Shown: positions 24,870 through 33,937 of the stretch, piece by piece
Numbering within the stretch: the first letter of the stretch is position 1
Layout of the letters: every line of letters starts with the position of its first letter
Assembly (NCBI RefSeq): GCF_001940455.1
Contig: NZ_MKQR01000009.1
Span: forward strand, 533,074 to 597,073
Reading direction: 5' to 3'
Length of the DNA stretch: 64,000 bases
DNA from: Actinokineospora bangkokensis
GTDB lineage: Bacteria; Actinomycetota; Actinomycetes; Mycobacteriales; Pseudonocardiaceae
Made by a program: the position numbers and the translations under genes
Notes under the pieces: generated by a model
The model's database searches: none
Told to the model about the DNA's origin: nothing
The model's input: the letters and a program-made list of their open reading frames with translations, nothing else

Positions 24870-26231
24870 GTGACTGGCAGCGAGACCGTGGTGGTCGAAG
24901 CGGTGGTGGCGGTGCCCGACGACCAGGGGTGCCTGTGCTGCGGGCAGGTGTTGCCCGAGCGGAGCGGCGTCCGGGGCGGGCCTCGACTGCGGTACTGCCC
25001 CGAGGGGCAGGGGATGTGGGATGGCGCGGGGTTCTCCTGCAAGCGGCACGGGGCCGCGGTGGTGGCGTATCGAGCCGCGCGGGGCGAGGAATCCTCGGAG
25101 GACCCGCTGGCGGTGCTGGACCGCGAGTTGTTGCGGATGCGGCAGGTGCTGGAGCCGGTGGCGGAGGTGATGGCGGAGACGGCGGCCGCGGTGGGGGAGC
25201 AGCGGGAGGTGGTGCGGCGGGAGGCTGAGCGCATTGGCGCGGCCGAGGCCCGGGCCGAGGAGGCCCGCCGGGCGCTGGAGGTCGCGGAGCAGGCCCGGGA
25301 CGAGGCGCAGGCCCAAGCGGCTTCTGACCGGGAACGCGCGGACGCCGCCGAGCGACGGCGGAGGGAGGCCGATGAGCGCGCGGACGCCGCGGTGGAGGCC
25401 GCCGCGGCAGCGGAGCGGCGGGCGGCGACGGCGGAGCAGGCCCGGCAGGACGCGGTGGTGGCCGCACAGGACGCGGTGAAGACGCGGGAGGCGGCGTTGG
25501 CGCGGGTCGCGTCGCTGACCGACGCGGTGGCCGCGGCCAACCGGGAACGAGAAGCCGACCGGGCCGAGGTCGCCGCCGCGCAGGCCCACCTGCGCGAGGC
25601 CCAGGCGGCGGAACGGGCCGCGCGGGTGGCCGCCGCCGAAGCAGCCGACGAACGCGACCGGCTCACCGCCGACACCACGCGGCTCCAGGACGAACTGGCC
25701 GCCCGCACCACCGACAACACCAGGCTCACCCACGAACTGGCGCGGCTGTCCGCCACCACGGCCCGGCTCACCAGCGACAACGCCAGGCTGGGCGACGAGG
25801 TGGCCCGGCTCGCCACCGACCACGCCGCCGCCGCGGCCCGGCTCGACAGCGCCACGGCCACGCTCGCCACCACCGAGGCCGCCCTGGCGACCCTGCGAGA
25901 GCAGCACACCGCCGCGCGGGTCGAGGTGGGGGTGCTGCGGCGCTTGGCCGCCGTCGTGCCCGCCGACGCCACCGGCCACCCCGGGGTGCGGCAGGTGTTC
26001 ACCCTGCTCACCGGCGGGGCGGACGCCCACGCCGACCTCGTCGCCCGGCTGCGGGAACAGCCCGAGGAGGACCCGGCCGACATCGTGATGATGTTCCTGC
26101 GCGACCATGACCTCGTGACCGGGGAGGACGTCGTGCGCCGCATCTTCGAGCTGACCGGGCACAACCTCACCCCCGACGTCCTCGCCCGCCGGGTGCTGGT
26201 CGAAGTCGCGGCCGGGGGCACCGATGACTGA
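24870..26231 (+). CDS. Zinc-finger coiled-coil protein, KfrA-like architecture
   Basis: A 453-residue protein of uncertain role. The N-terminus has CLCCG, then C and CKRH-like ligands by residue 55, fitting a zinc-binding head. Residues of about 75-360 are an almost unbroken Ala/Glu/Arg heptad-rich coiled coil, in which runs of TTRLxxEL appear late. A small globular tail follows (about 365-453). The head-plus-long-coil layout recalls plasmid KfrA proteins, but there is no clear sequence match. The GTG at 24870 has GGAG upstream. It overlaps the integrase gene by 8 bp, so the two probably act together, perhaps as site-binding accessory and recombinase. Confidence 0.7.
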   Translation: MTGSETVVVEAVVAVPDDQGCLCCGQVLPERSGVRGGPRLRYCPEGQGMWDGAGFSCKRHGAAVVAYRAARGEESSEDPLAVLDRELLRMRQVLEPVAEVMAETAAAVGEQREVVRREAERIGAAEARAEEARRALEVAEQARDEAQAQAASDRERADAAERRRREADERADAAVEAAAAAERRAATAEQARQDAVVAAQDAVKTREAALARVASLTDAVAAANREREADRAEVAAAQAHLREAQAAERAARVAAAEAADERDRLTADTTRLQDELAARTTDNTRLTHELARLSATTARLTSDNARLGDEVARLATDHAAAAARLDSATATLATTEAALATLREQHTAARVEVGVLRRLAAVVPADATGHPGVRQVFTLLTGGADAHADLVARLREQPEEDPADIVMMFLRDHDLVTGEDVVRRIFELTGHNLTPDVLARRVLVEVAAGGTDD

Positions 26232-27417
26232 GGTGACCCGGCCGTCCACGGACCTCGGGGCCGCGGGCACGGTGTGGCCCGGGGTGGCCGACCCCGCCGG
26301 GCTGCTCACCGCCATCGCGGAGTGGCTGGCCGGGTACGGCAACACCACCACCCGCCACACCTACGCCGGGCAAGCCCTCGGCCTGCCGACCAAGGCCGAC
26401 GACATCGACCGGTGGGCGCACCCCGGCACCGCGCCCCCCGGCTGGGCGCACGCGGTGGCCGCCTACGCGGCCGTGATGCGCACGCCCGCCACCAGACCCG
26501 CCACCCACGCCCCGCCGCCCGCACCCCCGGGCAGGCTGCGCCACCTGCACTGGCTGCGGTGGTGCGCCGCCCGCGACCTCGACCCCACCGCCACCCGGGC
26601 CGCGCACGTCAAGGCGTGGTTGGCCGACCTGGCCGCGGCGGGAGCGGCGGCGGCGACCCGGGACAAGATGCTGGGCGCGGTGCGGGCGCTCTACGACCAC
26701 CTGGTCGCCGAAGACGTGGTCGCCGCCAACCCGGCGGCGATCAACCGGGCGCGGCTGGGGCTCGACGCGGCCCGCAAGGGCGCGTCGCGGACGATCACCC
26801 TCGCGGACGCCGAGGTGGCCGCGCTGTTCCACTTCGCGGGGCGGCTGCCCCGGCAGCGGGAGCTGGACCGGCTGCGGGCGCGGGCGGTGGTGGCGCTGTT
26901 CACCGCCGGGGTGCGGGTGAGCGAGCTGTGCGGGCTCGACCGCGGCGACCTGCACCGCAACCGGGGGCGGCGCGCCGTGCGGGTGGCGGGCAAGGGGGAC
27001 AAGGACCGCATCGTCTACCTGGCCGACCCGGTGGCGTCCGCGCTCGACGAGTACCTGCGGGCGCTGGACGCGGCGACGGCCGTGCCCGCGGTGCGCGGGC
27101 AGGTGGCGGCCGGGACGCCGCTGCTGGTCAGCCGCACCGGGCGGCGGTGCACGCGGCAAGGGATCTGGGAGCTGCTGCGGCGCATCGCGGCGGCCATCGA
27201 CCCGGCGGGCACCGGCCTGGCGGCGACCCTGCACCCGCACGCCCTGCGGCACTACTACGTCACCACCGCGATCACCGAGGGCGCCGACATCACCGACGTG
27301 GCGGTGGACGTGGGGCACGCCAGCACCGACACCACCCGGCACGTCTACAGCTCCGCCGCCCCCGACCCGGCCCGGTCGTCGGCGGACCGGGTGGCCCGGC
27401 GCGTGTTCGGGGAATGA
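26224..27417 (+). CDS. Tyrosine recombinase / integrase
   Basis: A 397-residue site-specific recombinase. A SAM-like core-binding domain covers about residues 105-190 and the catalytic domain about 200-395. All catalytic residues are present: R231, K257, H339-x-x-R342, H365 and nucleophile Y375. Residues 1-100 are an extra N-terminal region with no clear match. There is no excisionase gene, tRNA gene or att repeat that I can identify. The element may be a small mobile island, or a domesticated recombinase with the coiled-coil partner. Confidence 0.9.
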   Translation: MTEVTRPSTDLGAAGTVWPGVADPAGLLTAIAEWLAGYGNTTTRHTYAGQALGLPTKADDIDRWAHPGTAPPGWAHAVAAYAAVMRTPATRPATHAPPPAPPGRLRHLHWLRWCAARDLDPTATRAAHVKAWLADLAAAGAAAATRDKMLGAVRALYDHLVAEDVVAANPAAINRARLGLDAARKGASRTITLADAEVAALFHFAGRLPRQRELDRLRARAVVALFTAGVRVSELCGLDRGDLHRNRGRRAVRVAGKGDKDRIVYLADPVASALDEYLRALDAATAVPAVRGQVAAGTPLLVSRTGRRCTRQGIWELLRRIAAAIDPAGTGLAATLHPHALRHYYVTTAITEGADITDVAVDVGHASTDTTRHVYSSAAPDPARSSADRVARRVFGE

Positions 27418-27423
27418 CCGCGC

Positions 27424-27443
27424 CCGGGGTGTAACAGCCCCGG
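27424..27443 (+). terminator. Stem-loop after the integrase gene
   Basis: CCGGGG and CCCCGG (27424-27429, 27438-27443) pair around an 8-nt loop, 6 bp after the stop. Confidence 0.5.
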
Positions 27444-27467
27444 CGGGGGCGGCGATACCCCTGGCGT

Positions 27468-27507
27468 ACGGCCCCGCTTGGGAACCCCCGACCTCAGGCG
27501 GGGCCGT
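27468..27507. terminator. Second stem-loop between convergent genes
   Basis: A perfect 10-bp stem (27468-27477 with 27498-27507) around 20 nt, lying 18 bp beyond the end of the minus-strand gene. It probably terminates that gene. Confidence 0.55.
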
Positions 27508-27525
27508 TCGCCGTCCCCGGTCGGG

Positions 27526-27936
27526 TCAGAAGCTGATGTCGCCGTGGACGTCGCCGCCGATCTGGGTGACCTTCCCGAGCACGGTGCCGGACACGCTCTG
27601 CTGCACCACCCGGTTGTCGCGCAGCTCGTCGCGGGCCTGCTCCACGGCCTCGGCCAACCGCGCCGCGAACTCCGGGTCGGACTTGCACGCCGCCTGCAGC
27701 GACAGGTCCACGCGCTGCTTGGTCAGCTCGTCCACCCGGTCCTCGCCGCCCGCCGCCTCCAGCTGGAGCTGCTCGACCGCGGAGTCCCCGCCGAGCTTGC
27801 CCAGCACCAGCTCACCGACCTTCTCCACGCCCTTGTCGATGGCGTCGTCGACCACGCCGTCGGCCCGCTGCGCCGCCCTGCGGGCCTTGGCGGCCACCCA
27901 CGCGATGAGCATCCCCACCACGACTTCCACACCCAT
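27526..27936 (-). CDS. Small membrane-anchored protein with GGDVHGD tail
   Basis: A 136-residue protein of unknown function. A hydrophobic N-terminal stretch (MGVEVVVGMLIAWVAAKA) could be a membrane anchor. A charged helical middle follows. The tail has repeated short glycine/valine units ending in QIGGDVHGDISF. Similar Gly-x-Val-His tails occur in many actinobacterial proteins near putative conflict or signalling systems, but no such partner is evident next to it. The ATG at 27936 follows GGAGG. Confidence 0.6.
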   Translation of the reverse strand: MGVEVVVGMLIAWVAAKARRAAQRADGVVDDAIDKGVEKVGELVLGKLGGDSAVEQLQLEAAGGEDRVDELTKQRVDLSLQAACKSDPEFAARLAEAVEQARDELRDNRVVQQSVSGTVLGKVTQIGGDVHGDISF

Positions 27937-28104
27937 CTGTTCCTCCCGCGGCACCGCTCGGTGATCAGGTGTCCAGGACACCACACCCCGGCGCTCGCGC
28001 GCCGCCGATCACCGGGTCGTGCACCGTCCGGAGCAGGAAACACCCGCGCCGCCCGCGCTCGCCCTGCCAGACTGGCGCGGCACCGGATCGATCAGAGGGA
28101 CCAC

Positions 28105-30291
28105 ATGCGCAACCACACCATCATCACCAGGACCCTGCGGGTGCCGCGGGTCGCCGGACCGGCCGGGGACGGGGCGGGGGTGGCCCGGCGGTTGGACGCC
28201 GCGCTGGCCGGGGTGGGGTTCACGTGCTCGTCCGCGCTGCTGGAGCACGTGTCCGGGCTGGCGCCGCACACCGCGACCACGCTGGCGGTGGAGGTCGTCG
28301 CGGCGGTCCGCGAGCTGGTCGGGGACCAGGTGGCGCACAACTCCTACTTCATCGACTTCCCGCGCGGGGTGCCCGACACCGTCGAGTTCTGGGTCGGTGA
28401 GCTGCGCAAGGCGCTGGTCGCCCCGCGCACCGACGCCACCGGGACCACCGTGCCCACCGACGCCGACCTGCTGGCCGCGGCGGTCTCCGGGGAACTCGAC
28501 CTGCTCGCCATCCCCACCTACGGCCGCTACCAGCACACCTACGCCGAGCTGCTGGCCGCCCACGACGAGCTGGTGGCGCGGGCGGGCGACCGGGTCACCA
28601 CCCTGCACCTGGGCGCCACCCTCGACGAGGAGGCCCTGGCCCTCTACGCCGAGCTGGCCGGGTCGACCACGCCGCTGGGCGAGCAGGACCGGCTGCTGCT
28701 GACCCAGCTGGCCGCCGAGTACCGCGACCACCCGCAGCCGACCGCCATCCCGGTGCGGGAGAACCGGGCGCTGGTCAACGCGGTCCGCCTCGCCGCCGGG
28801 CTCGACCTCATCGCGGTCGACCACCCCACCGACGTGCTGCGCCTGGCCTGCCAGGTCAGCGGCGGCGACGTCACCCTGCGCACCCCGACCCGCTTCCGCT
28901 CGCTGCCCCGGCGCCGCCGCCGCGCCCTGCTGGGGGCGCTCGACGCCGCCGTGGCCGCGCACCCGGGCACCCTCGCCGACGTGACCCGGTACGCCGAGCG
29001 CTGGAAGCGGCTCGCCGAGCGCCTGCACCCCGGGGAGCTGCCGGAGCTCGCCAACGCCCAGCGGGTGTTCGCCGTGGCCAGGGGCCAGGAGCGGGTGCCG
29101 TCCACCACCGCCCGCGCGGAGGCCGCGTTCGCCCGCCGCGACCCGGTGGCGGCGACCCGGGTGCTCGCCCCGGCCCCCGGCCTGCTGCTGCGGTCGGTCG
29201 ACCGGCTCCTGCGCTCGGTGCCCGAGGACGCCACCGGGGACGTGCTCGCCGCCCTCGGCGCGGCGCTGCCCGGCACGTCCGGTCGGGTGCTGTGCTCGGT
29301 GCGCGAGCACCTGCTCAACCGCGACGCCCCGGCCGCGTCCCGGCTGTTCGTCAACCGCAACCGGCGCGCGTGGATCGCCCCGGACCGGCGGGCGGTCCCG
29401 GCACCGGGGGCGGTGGCCGCCGCGGCGGCGCTGCTCGACGACGAGCTGGCCCGGCGCCTGCCCACCGCGGCGACGGTCGTGGTGGACCCCGCGGTGCTGG
29501 CGATGGCGGTGCCGCTGTCGGGGGCGGCGGCCGAGGACGGGTTCGCCGTGGCGCCGCGCGGGTCGCGGACACCGGTGGTGGGGGAGGTGCTGCGGTTCTT
29601 CACCCACTGGCGCCAGCGCGCCCGCCGCACCGACTGGGACCTGTCCGCGCTGCTGCTCGACGACGACTTCCACTACACCGGGCACGTCTCGTGGACGCGG
29701 CTGCGCGACGAGGGCGCGGTGTACTCCGGCGACATCACCGAGGCGCCGGACGGGGCCACCGAGTTCATCGACCTGCCGCTGGCGTCGATCGGGGCCCGCT
29801 ACCTCGTGCCGCAGGTGTCGGTGTACTCTGGCGAGGGGTTCGACGAGGTCGCGGAGTCGATGTTCGGGTGGATGACCCGCGATGCCGACCAGGGCGGGGC
29901 GCCGTTCGAGGCGCGCACGGTCCGCACCCGCTCGCAGCTGCGCGGCACCGGCCGGGTGAGCCTGCCCATGGTGTTCCACCGCGCGGACGACGGGTCGTGG
30001 TCGGCGCTGTGGACGCACCTGTACCTGTCCGGGCGCGTGGACTTCAACCAGGTGGAGACGCACAAGGTCACCACCACGGCGCTGACGCGGTCGGTGGTCG
30101 ACCGCCGCTACCTGACCGTGGGCCACCTGGTGCAGCTGATCGGCAGGACGGCGGGCCGGGTGAGCACGCTCGACACCGCGGGCCCACTGGTGGACCCGGT
30201 GCTCTACATCGGCCTGGAGGACCCGGGCACGTTGCCGGAGGGCTCGACGGTGATCACCCTGTCCACCCTGAACCAGCTTGTGCCCGCTTGA
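28105..30291 (+). CDS. Large TerD-like protein, MXAN_6230/SCO0854-like
   Basis: A 728-residue cytoplasmic protein. The first 500 residues are mostly helical and match, in my judgement, the SCO0854/MXAN_6230 family. That family normally carries a RING-type zinc finger after the N-terminal segment. No cysteine cluster is present here, so the finger appears lost. From about residue 505 a TerD-like domain follows, with DWDLSALLLDDDFHY, GAVYSGDITEAPDG and a VSVYSGE strand. TerD domains bind calcium and occur in stress and tellurite-resistance systems. No other ter gene lies nearby. The ATG follows AGAGGGA. Function is unknown. Confidence 0.65.
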   Translation: MRNHTIITRTLRVPRVAGPAGDGAGVARRLDAALAGVGFTCSSALLEHVSGLAPHTATTLAVEVVAAVRELVGDQVAHNSYFIDFPRGVPDTVEFWVGELRKALVAPRTDATGTTVPTDADLLAAAVSGELDLLAIPTYGRYQHTYAELLAAHDELVARAGDRVTTLHLGATLDEEALALYAELAGSTTPLGEQDRLLLTQLAAEYRDHPQPTAIPVRENRALVNAVRLAAGLDLIAVDHPTDVLRLACQVSGGDVTLRTPTRFRSLPRRRRRALLGALDAAVAAHPGTLADVTRYAERWKRLAERLHPGELPELANAQRVFAVARGQERVPSTTARAEAAFARRDPVAATRVLAPAPGLLLRSVDRLLRSVPEDATGDVLAALGAALPGTSGRVLCSVREHLLNRDAPAASRLFVNRNRRAWIAPDRRAVPAPGAVAAAAALLDDELARRLPTAATVVVDPAVLAMAVPLSGAAAEDGFAVAPRGSRTPVVGEVLRFFTHWRQRARRTDWDLSALLLDDDFHYTGHVSWTRLRDEGAVYSGDITEAPDGATEFIDLPLASIGARYLVPQVSVYSGEGFDEVAESMFGWMTRDADQGGAPFEARTVRTRSQLRGTGRVSLPMVFHRADDGSWSALWTHLYLSGRVDFNQVETHKVTTTALTRSVVDRRYLTVGHLVQLIGRTAGRVSTLDTAGPLVDPVLYIGLEDPGTLPEGSTVITLSTLNQLVPA

Positions 30292-30390
30292 TACGCTGAG
30301 CGCGCGAGGCCATGGGAGAGCTTCCTTCTACTCTCCTCTAAAGAGAGCGCATGGACGCTTTAGCACTCCCGCCTTCCTCGCTCCCACGTC

Positions 30391-30425
30391 CACTGCGGCC
30401 CCCGGTGACCCCGGGGGCCGCAGTG
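30391..30425. terminator. Bidirectional terminator
   Basis: A perfect 15-bp stem (30391-30405 with 30411-30425) and a 5-nt loop between convergent genes. The stretch 30300-30390 holds a small CTCT/AGAG dyad but no gene. Confidence 0.85.
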
Positions 30426-30435
30426 CGTTCGGGGG

Positions 30436-31677
30436 TCAGGCGAACAGGGTGCGCCAGAGCAGGAACAGGTTGAGCGCGGAGATCATCACCGCCAGCACCA
30501 CGCCCACCGCGGTGATCACCCGCCCGTTGGCCAGCTCGCCCATCACCGCCGTGCGCCGCCCGAGCAGCACCAGCGGCAGCAGCGCGAACGGGATGCCGAA
30601 CGACAGCACCACCTGCGAGAGCACCAGCGCCCGTGTCGGGTCCACGCCGAGGGCGAGCACGGCCAGCGCGGGCAGCATCGTGACCAGCCGCCGCACCGGC
30701 AGCGGCACCCGCCTGCGCAGGAACCCCTCCATCACGACCTGGCCCGCGTAGGTGCCGACGCTGGAGGCCGCCAGCCCCGAGGCCAGCAGCGCCACCGCGA
30801 AGGCCACCGCCGCGCCGCCGCCCAGGGTGGCGCCGAGACCCGCGTGCATGTCCTCCAGCGACTCCGCGGGCAGCTCGGTGCCGTGCAGCGCCCCGGCGGC
30901 GACCAGCAGCATCGAGACGTTCACCAGCCCGGCGATGCCCAGCGCGGCGGCGAGGTCGACCATGCCCGCGCGCAGTGACCGGCGCAGGTCGGCGGTGCTG
31001 CCGCGGTGGTGGTGGCGGGTGAGGGCGGAGTGCAGGTAGATCGCGTGCGGCATGACCGTCGCGCCCAGCATCCCGGTCGCCAGCAGCACGCTGTCGACCC
31101 CGGCGAACCCGGGCACCAGCCCGGCGCCCGCCTCGGTCAGCGGGCCCAGCCGCAAGGTCTGGTAGAGGAACCCGGCCAGCACCACGCCCAGCAGGGTCGC
31201 GATCACCGCCTCGAACCGGCGCCGCCGCGCGGCCCCCAGTGACAGGATCGCGAACGACACCACCGCGGTGATGACCGCCGCGGGCAGCAGCGGGACACCG
31301 AACAGCAGGTTGAGCGCCACCGCTGCGCCGACGAACTCGGCCAGGTCGGTGGCCATGACGACCAGTTCCGCCTGCACCCACAGCACGCCGACGACCGGGC
31401 GCGGGTACTGGTCGCGGCACAGCTCCGGCAGGCTCGCGCCGGTGGCCACGCCCAGCTTGGCCGACAGGTGCTGGATGAACACCGCCGCCAGCGACGCCGA
31501 GACGATCACCCACAGCAGCAGGTAGCCGTACCCGGCGCCACCGGCCATGTTGGTCGCGAAGTTGCCGGGGTCCACGTAGGCCACCGCCACCACGAACGCG
31601 GGCCCCATCAGCCCGGCGATGGTGCGCAGCCGCCCGCGCAGCGACCTCGGCTCCACCGCTGTCACGGTGTCGACCAC
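30436..31677 (-). CDS. mntH: Nramp-family divalent metal transporter
   Basis: A 413-residue manganese/iron importer with 11 predicted helices. The helix 1 metal site is DPGNFATNMAGGAGYGY and the helix 6 site is MLGATVMPHAIYLHS; both have the canonical residues. The GTG at 31677 has GGGGAGG 4-5 bp upstream and gives the usual family length. A longer upstream frame is low-complexity. It is divergent from the ABC operon across a 329-bp gap. Confidence 0.9.
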   Translation of the reverse strand: MVDTVTAVEPRSLRGRLRTIAGLMGPAFVVAVAYVDPGNFATNMAGGAGYGYLLLWVIVSASLAAVFIQHLSAKLGVATGASLPELCRDQYPRPVVGVLWVQAELVVMATDLAEFVGAAVALNLLFGVPLLPAAVITAVVSFAILSLGAARRRRFEAVIATLLGVVLAGFLYQTLRLGPLTEAGAGLVPGFAGVDSVLLATGMLGATVMPHAIYLHSALTRHHHRGSTADLRRSLRAGMVDLAAALGIAGLVNVSMLLVAAGALHGTELPAESLEDMHAGLGATLGGGAAVAFAVALLASGLAASSVGTYAGQVVMEGFLRRRVPLPVRRLVTMLPALAVLALGVDPTRALVLSQVVLSFGIPFALLPLVLLGRRTAVMGELANGRVITAVGVVLAVMISALNLFLLWRTLFA

Positions 31678-32006
31678 GCGACCTCCCCGAACGATTGGGA
31701 ACGACCCGGTACCGCTGACCCCTGGGATGATCGCCGCTGCTCGCGCCGGGCACAACGGGCTCGCGCCGACGGGTGTGGGAGTGGGCGCCCGCCGAGCAAG
31801 TCCACGGCGGACTTGCGCACCCGGCGAGCAAAAACCGGGCCCGCGCGGGCGACCGGTCCCGGTTCCGGTGAGCACCCCCACCCGGGAGGTGCCCGCGCAA
31901 CCTTGGTTGTCCGGATCGACCACCAACGCCGCTAGTTGCACCCACCCCGAACACGGTTGACTACACCCTGCGAAGAGAACTGCGCACGCATGGGATGTGG
32001 AAGCTG
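31678..32006. other. Intergenic region with several dyads
   Basis: No gene is supported in these 329 bp. There are three dyads: GCAAGTCC-N5-GGACTTGC (31796-31816), the palindrome GCCCGCGCGGGC (31839-31850) and CAACC-TT-GGTTG (31898-31909). TTGACT near 31958 could be a -35 box for the ABC operon. The dyads may bind a metal-responsive regulator of the Nramp gene, but none matches a consensus I know. Confidence 0.5.
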
Positions 32007-32975
32007 ATGATCGAAGCGGTGGGGCTCTCCAAGAAGTACGGCTCGACAGCCGCTGTCGACGACCTGACCTTCACCGTGCGCCCGGGCATCGTGACCGGGT
32101 TCCTGGGCCCCAACGGGGCGGGGAAGTCGACCACGATGCGGATGGTGCTCGGGTTGGACACGCCGACCTCCGGGTCGGTGACCGTCGGCGGCAAGCAGTA
32201 CCGGTCGCTGCCCGCGCCCATCCACGAGGTCGGGGCGCTGCTGGACGCGCGGGCGGTGCACGGCGGCCGCTCGGCCTACCACCACCTGCTCTGGGTCGCC
32301 CAGGCCGCCGGGATCGGCAAGGCCAGGGTGGAGGAGGTGCTCGGCGCCGTCGGGCTCGCCGACGTGGCGGGCAAGAAGGTCGGCGGGTTCTCGCTGGGCA
32401 TGTACCAGCGCCTGGGCATCGGGACGGCGCTGCTCGGCGACCCGCCGGTGCTGATGTTCGACGAGCCGCTCAACGGCCTCGACCCCGACGGCATCCACTG
32501 GGTGCGCACCCTGGTGCAGGACCTGGCCGACGAGGGCCGCACGGTGTTCATCTCCAGCCACCTCATGAACGAGATGGAGGAGACCGCCGAGCACGTGGTG
32601 GTGATCGGCCGGGGCAAGCTGATCGCGGACACCCCGATCACCGAGCTGACCCAGAAGAACACCCGCAGCCACGTGCGGGTCGTCTCGCCCTCGGCCACCG
32701 AGCTGGCCCAGGCGCTGACCAGGGCGGGCGCCACGGTGACCACCGCCTCCGACGGCGCGCTGCACGTCGTCGGCGTGGACGCCGCCAAGATCGGTGACAT
32801 CGCGCTGGAGCAGCGCATCGGCCTGCACGAGCTGACCCCGCGCCGGGCCAGCCTGGAGGACGCGTTCATGGACCTGACGCACGACAGCGTGCAGTACCGG
32901 TCGTCCGAGGAGGCCGCGCAGGCCCGCGAAGAGCTGAAGAAGGTCACGGCGCTGACCGGGGATCGGAGCGAATGA
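32007..32975 (+). CDS. ABC transporter ATP-binding protein, DrrA-like
   Basis: A 322-residue ATPase. Walker A is GPNGAGKST. The signature is SLGMYQRLG, as in the DrrA/CcmA branch. Walker B is LMFDEP and the H-loop is SSHLMNEM. A C-terminal extension of about 100 residues ends in a charged tail. It energises export by the following permease. I prefer the ATG at 32007, which follows GGAAG, over one 4 codons upstream. The substrate is unknown; drugs, lipids or bacteriocins are usual for the type. Confidence 0.88.
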   Translation: MIEAVGLSKKYGSTAAVDDLTFTVRPGIVTGFLGPNGAGKSTTMRMVLGLDTPTSGSVTVGGKQYRSLPAPIHEVGALLDARAVHGGRSAYHHLLWVAQAAGIGKARVEEVLGAVGLADVAGKKVGGFSLGMYQRLGIGTALLGDPPVLMFDEPLNGLDPDGIHWVRTLVQDLADEGRTVFISSHLMNEMEETAEHVVVIGRGKLIADTPITELTQKNTRSHVRVVSPSATELAQALTRAGATVTTASDGALHVVGVDAAKIGDIALEQRIGLHELTPRRASLEDAFMDLTHDSVQYRSSEEAAQAREELKKVTALTGDRSE

Positions 32976-33826
32976 CGATGAGCACAGCCACCACCGGGGC
33001 CGGTTCGGCCGCCGAGACCGCCGACCGGCCCTCGCCCTCGTTGCAGGAGACCGTCCGCTCGGAGTTCACCAAGCTGCGCTCGGTGCGCTCGACCTGGCTG
33101 CTGCTGCTGATCGCGGGGGTCATCGCGATCGGCCTGTCGCTGCTGTTCACCTTCGCCACCACCACGACCTTCGACAGCATGGCCCCGCAGGACCGGGCCG
33201 CCTTCGACGCGGCGGGCACCACCAGGGTCGGGGTCGACCTGAGCCTGATCCTGTTCGTGGTGTTCGGCTCCATGGTGGCCTCCAGCGAGTTCGCCAGCGG
33301 CATGATGCGGCTGACGCTGACGGTGACCCCCAACCGGCTGCGGGTGGTGCTGGCCAAGGCGATCGTGGTCGCCCTGCCCTGCTACGTCGCCGGTGTCGTG
33401 TACTCGACGGTGGCGTTCCTGGCGGGCCAGGCGATCATCCGGGGCACCGACCCGTCGCTGGCGCTGGACCTGGGCAGCCCCGGGGTGCTGCCGAGCCTGT
33501 TCAACTGGGGCAGCGAGACCGCGGCGTTCGCGCTGATCGCGCTGTGCCTGACGTTCCTGCTGCGCAGCGCCGCCGGGGCGATCGCGACCTCGCTGGGCAT
33601 CATCTTCGGCCCGCTGCTCATCGGGCAGCTGCTCCCGCTGTGGGTGCGCCAGCACGTGCTGGCCTACCTGCCCGCCTCGGCCGCGGAGAACCTGACCAAC
33701 GTCCGCCGCGACCCGACCTCGGCCACCTACCTCGACCCGCAGGTCGCGAGCTGGGTGCTGGGCGCGTGGGTGGTGGCCTTCCTCGCCTGCTCGTACCTGG
33801 TGCTGAGCAAGCGGGACTCCGGCTGA
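32972..33826 (+). CDS. ABC-2 type permease
   Basis: A 284-residue membrane subunit with six predicted helices. After a 30-residue cytoplasmic start it has VRSEFTKLRSVRSTW, typical of ABC-2 permeases partnered with such ATPases. Its ATG overlaps the ATPase stop by 4 bp. Two terminator-like stems follow, so the operon ends here and is separate from the polyketide cluster. Confidence 0.87.
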   Translation: MTMSTATTGAGSAAETADRPSPSLQETVRSEFTKLRSVRSTWLLLLIAGVIAIGLSLLFTFATTTTFDSMAPQDRAAFDAAGTTRVGVDLSLILFVVFGSMVASSEFASGMMRLTLTVTPNRLRVVLAKAIVVALPCYVAGVVYSTVAFLAGQAIIRGTDPSLALDLGSPGVLPSLFNWGSETAAFALIALCLTFLLRSAAGAIATSLGIIFGPLLIGQLLPLWVRQHVLAYLPASAAENLTNVRRDPTSATYLDPQVASWVLGAWVVAFLACSYLVLSKRDSG

Positions 33827-33855
33827 AGGCGGGTCCCCCCAGCCGCCTTCGCAGA

Positions 33856-33896
33856 AGCGGGCCCGTCGCGCACTCCCCCTGCGCGACGGGCCCGCT
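33856..33896 (+). terminator. Terminator of the ABC operon
   Basis: A perfect 17-bp stem (33856-33872 with 33880-33896) and a 7-nt loop. Confidence 0.85.
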
Positions 33897-33902
33897 CGTG
33901 TC

Positions 33903-33929
33903 CGCCCCCGGTGCACCGCACCGGGGGCG
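33903..33929 (-). terminator. Terminator of the first glycosyltransferase gene
   Basis: A perfect 12-bp stem (33903-33914 with 33918-33929) and a 3-nt loop, 9 bp beyond the stop of the minus-strand gene. It marks the left boundary of the polyketide cluster. Confidence 0.8.
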
Positions 33930-33937
33930 TCCGCCTG

